DNA of 64,000 nt from Pseudomonadota bacterium. Lineage in GTDB: Bacteria; Pseudomonadota; Gammaproteobacteria; Burkholderiales; Burkholderiaceae_C. A program made the position numbers and the translations under genes. The stretch spans positions 1-64,000 of the forward strand of contig CAUJHV010000016.1 of the NCBI GenBank assembly GCA_963205115.1, read 5' to 3'. Below are positions 61,879 through 64,000 of the stretch, piece after piece (the stretch's first letter is position 1; every line of letters begins with the position of its first letter). The notes beneath the pieces were generated by a model, which worked only from the letters and a program-made list of their open reading frames with translations, was not told the DNA's origin and did not search any database.

Positions 61879-62333
61879 AACCGCGCCACAAGAAGCTGGC
61901 CATCGCCGGCGGGGTGCTCGTGACCGTGGGCGCGATCACCGCGCTCGTGCTCAACGCCTTCCAGAGCAACCTGGTCTTTTTCTACTCGCCATCGCAGGTG
62001 GCGGCCAAGGAAGCCCCGACCGGGCGCACCTTCCGCATCGGCGGCCTGGTGGAATCCGGCAGCGTCAAGCGCGACGGCACGCAGGTGAGCTTCGTCGTCA
62101 CCGACTCGGCCAAGAACATCGCCGTGCGCTTCAACGGCATCCTTCCCGACCTCTTCAAGGAAGGCAAGGGCGTCGTCGCGCAGGGGCAGCTCAAGGACGG
62201 CGTCTTCGAGGCCCGCGAGGTGCTGGCCAAGCACGACGAAAACTACATGCCGCCCGAGGCGGCCGAGGCGCTGGCCAAGGCCCAGAAGGGCGATGCCAAG
62301 CTCGGCGCCTCCGTGCAGGGAGCTTCCAAGTGA
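61875..62333 (+). CDS. ccmE: Periplasmic haem chaperone CcmE
   Basis: A 152-residue protein anchored by one N-terminal helix (about 8-28). An OB-fold follows with [21 protein letters not shown] and [16 protein letters not shown]. The haem-binding histidine is His120 in [12 protein letters not shown], with Tyr124. It carries haem covalently from CcmC to CcmF. It overlaps ccmD and ccmF by four bases each. Confidence 0.96.
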   Translation: MKPRHKKLAIAGGVLVTVGAITALVLNAFQSNLVFFYSPSQVAAKEAPTGRTFRIGGLVESGSVKRDGTQVSFVVTDSAKNIAVRFNGILPDLFKEGKGVVAQGQLKDGVFEAREVLAKHDENYMPPEAAEALAKAQKGDAKLGASVQGASK

Positions 62334-64000
62334 TCCCCGAACTCGGTCATTTCCTGCTGTGGCTGGCCACGGGCACGGCCCTGGTCATCGGCGTGCTGCC
62401 GCTGGTGGGCGCACAGACCGGACGCACGGCCTGGATGTCGCTGGCGCGCCCCGGTGCGCTGGTCATGTTCACGTTCGTGGGCCTGGCGTTCCTGAGCCTG
62501 CTGGTGAGCTTCGTCGACAACGACTTCTCGGTGGCCTACGTCGCGCAAAACAGCAACAGCGCGCTGCCGCTGATGTACCGCATCTCCGGCGTGTGGGGCG
62601 GCCACGAGGGCTCGCTGCTGCTGTGGGTGCAGATGCTCGTGGGCTGGATGGCTGCGGTGGCGCTGTTCTCGCGGCACCTGCCGCTGCCGGTGGTGGCGCG
62701 CATCCTGTCGGTGATGGCGCTGGTGGCCGTGGGCTTCCTGCTGTTCACGCTGACCACGTCGAACCCGTTCGATCGCCTGCTGCCCGCAGCGGTCGATGGC
62801 CGTGACCTGAACCCGCTGCTGCAGGACCCGGGGATGATCATCCATCCGCCGATGCTGTACATGGGTTATGTCGGCTTCTCGGTGGCCTTCGCCTTTGCGG
62901 TGGCCGCACTGATCGGCGGCAACCTCGATGCGCAATGGGCGCGCTGGACGCGCCCCTGGACGACCACCGCATGGATCTTCCTCACGCTGGGCATCGCCAT
63001 CGGCAGCTGGTGGGCCTATTACGAACTCGGCTGGGGCGGCTGGTGGTTCTGGGACCCGGTCGAAAACGCCTCGTTCATGCCCTGGCTGGTGGGCACGGCG
63101 CTGATCCACTCGCTGGCCGTGACCGAGAAGCGCGGCAGCTTCAAGAACTGGACCGTGCTGCTGGCCATCATGGCCTTCTCGCTGTCGCTGCTGGGCACCT
63201 TCCTCGTGCGATCGGGCGTGCTCAGCTCGGTGCATGCCTTCGCCACCGACCCCGCGCGCGGCCTGTTCATCCTGGGCTTCCTGGTCGTGGTGGTCGGCGC
63301 CTCGCTGAGCCTGTTCGCCTGGCGCGCACCCAGCGTCGGCCTGGGCGCGCGCTTTGCGCTGCTGTCGCGCGAGACCCTGCTGCTGGCCAACAACGTGCTG
63401 CTGCTGGTGGCCGCCGCGGCGGTGCTGCTGGGCACGCTGTATCCGCTGGTGCTGGACGCCCTGAACATGGGCAAGATCTCGGTGGGCCCGCCCTACTTCG
63501 AGACCGTCTTCGTGCCCCTGATGGTGCCGGTGGTCTTCCTGATGGGCGTGGGCCCGCTGGCGCGCTGGAAGCAGACCGAACTGCCCGATCTCTTCACGCG
63601 GCTGAAGTGGGCCGTTGGGGTGGCCATCATCGTGGCGGCCGTCGGCAGCTGGTGGGCCGGCCGCATCTCGCCGTTCTCGGTGCTGGGCCTGCTGATGGGC
63701 TGGTGGATCGTGGCCTCGGTGGCCACCGATTTCCACGAACGCGTCGCGCCGCGTGGCAGCGCCAGCGGCACCTGGCTGTCGCGCACGCGGATGCTGCCGC
63801 GCGCCACGTTGGGCATGATGCTGGCGCACCTGGGCGTGGCGGTCTTCATCTTCGGCGTCACGATGGTCAAGACGCACGAGGTCGAGCGCGACGTGAAGAT
63901 GGCGCCCGGCACCTGGACCGAGGTCGAGGGCCTGCGTTTCACGCTGGAAGGTTTCGGTGATGCCGTCGGCCCGAACTACAAGGCGGTGCAGGGGCGCGTG
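62330..64000 (+). CDS. ccmF: Cytochrome c haem lyase subunit CcmF (partial, runs off the window)
   Basis: The first 557 codons of ccmF, open to the last base of the window; full-length proteins are about 640-660 residues. It starts at GTG 62330, overlapping the ccmE stop (GTGA). The WWD motif [20 protein letters not shown] is near residues 230-249. Multiple membrane helices and periplasmic histidines ([26 protein letters not shown]) bind haem. It attaches haem to the CXXCH motif of apocytochromes together with CcmH, which should follow. Confidence 0.95.
   Translation, partial: MIPELGHFLLWLATGTALVIGVLPLVGAQTGRTAWMSLARPGALVMFTFVGLAFLSLLVSFVDNDFSVAYVAQNSNSALPLMYRISGVWGGHEGSLLLWVQMLVGWMAAVALFSRHLPLPVVARILSVMALVAVGFLLFTLTTSNPFDRLLPAAVDGRDLNPLLQDPGMIIHPPMLYMGYVGFSVAFAFAVAALIGGNLDAQWARWTRPWTTTAWIFLTLGIAIGSWWAYYELGWGGWWFWDPVENASFMPWLVGTALIHSLAVTEKRGSFKNWTVLLAIMAFSLSLLGTFLVRSGVLSSVHAFATDPARGLFILGFLVVVVGASLSLFAWRAPSVGLGARFALLSRETLLLANNVLLLVAAAAVLLGTLYPLVLDALNMGKISVGPPYFETVFVPLMVPVVFLMGVGPLARWKQTELPDLFTRLKWAVGVAIIVAAVGSWWAGRISPFSVLGLLMGWWIVASVATDFHERVAPRGSASGTWLSRTRMLPRATLGMMLAHLGVAVFIFGVTMVKTHEVERDVKMAPGTWTEVEGLRFTLEGFGDAVGPNYKAVQGRV

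Noticed and set aside
62243..63877. Long open frame antisense to ccmF
   Set aside because: It has the same His/Gln/Arg-rich shadow composition, and ccmF on the other strand is clearly real.
1..64000. CRISPR arrays, rRNA or tRNA genes, prophage blocks
   Set aside because: No regularly spaced repeats, no ribosomal RNA sequence and no cloverleaf could be recognised by eye; the only phage-type gene is the lone sheath.

Overview
The window is a GC-rich chromosomal segment from a betaproteobacterium, most probably order Burkholderiales (Comamonadaceae or the Rubrivivax/Leptothrix group). The pointers are the gene content and order: the ccmABCDEF cytochrome c maturation operon, a hemF-nadD-rsfS-rlmH...maf...rng series, Bug-type solute receptors, an NAD-type isocitrate dehydrogenase and several liv-type transporters. 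The species cannot be fixed from the sequence. The DNA is raw and unannotated, and all functions below come from reading motifs and gene order.

Layout. 1-5.7 kb: tungstate/molybdate uptake (tupB, start of tupC), moeA, a secreted DUF2927/Sel1 protein, isocitrate dehydrogenase, nitronate monooxygenase. 6.0-11.6 kb: an orphan phage-type tail sheath gene, a beta-helix lipoprotein and a 7TM diguanylate cyclase. 11.7-15.6 kb: a molybdenum hydroxylase (iorAB-like) with a divergent AraC regulator. 15.6-20.9 kb: a liv-type ABC operon with a cupin at its end. 21-25.4 kb: an ArsR/SRPBCC pair behind an apparently leaderless, doubly operated promoter, then an esterase/Bug-receptor pair with a divergent AraC regulator. 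25.7-26.4 kb: an OmpA-type lipoprotein.

26.5-35.0 kb is a defence and debris island with visibly less GC-biased codon use in its core. It holds an Mrr-type nuclease, a truncated DUF3427-type helicase, a two-gene unit of a DisA/DAC-like putative cyclic-dinucleotide synthase plus a two-TM/beta-rich (Cap15-like) membrane protein, and, convergent to it, a type I CBASS (CD-NTase with an AGS-C-like sensor plus the CapV patatin phospholipase). A liv ATPase cut off from its operon, two secreted proteins, an internally deleted IS3 remnant and a decayed nucleotidyltransferase/HEPN module follow. The DAC-like/2TM-beta pair lying tail to tail with a CBASS is the most interesting object in the window. It resembles, with a different synthase fold, the logic of Panoptes systems, in which a cyclic nucleotide made in healthy cells holds a 2TM-beta effector silent.

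35.1-44.6 kb is housekeeping on the minus strand: rng, a TSUP permease, maf, rlmH, rsfS with a histone-like tail, nadD, hemF, an acyltransferase, purD and the yebC-family regulator. 44.7-54.2 kb carries a HerA-like ATPase, a GGDEF-EAL protein, a LytS/LytTR two-component pair with small membrane proteins, and glnS. 54.3-59.3 kb has DUF3016, a GDSL esterase, FKBP, DUF808, an exported-looking methyltransferase and a cyclopropane fatty acid synthase. 59.6-64.0 kb is ccmABCDEF, with ccmF running off the end.
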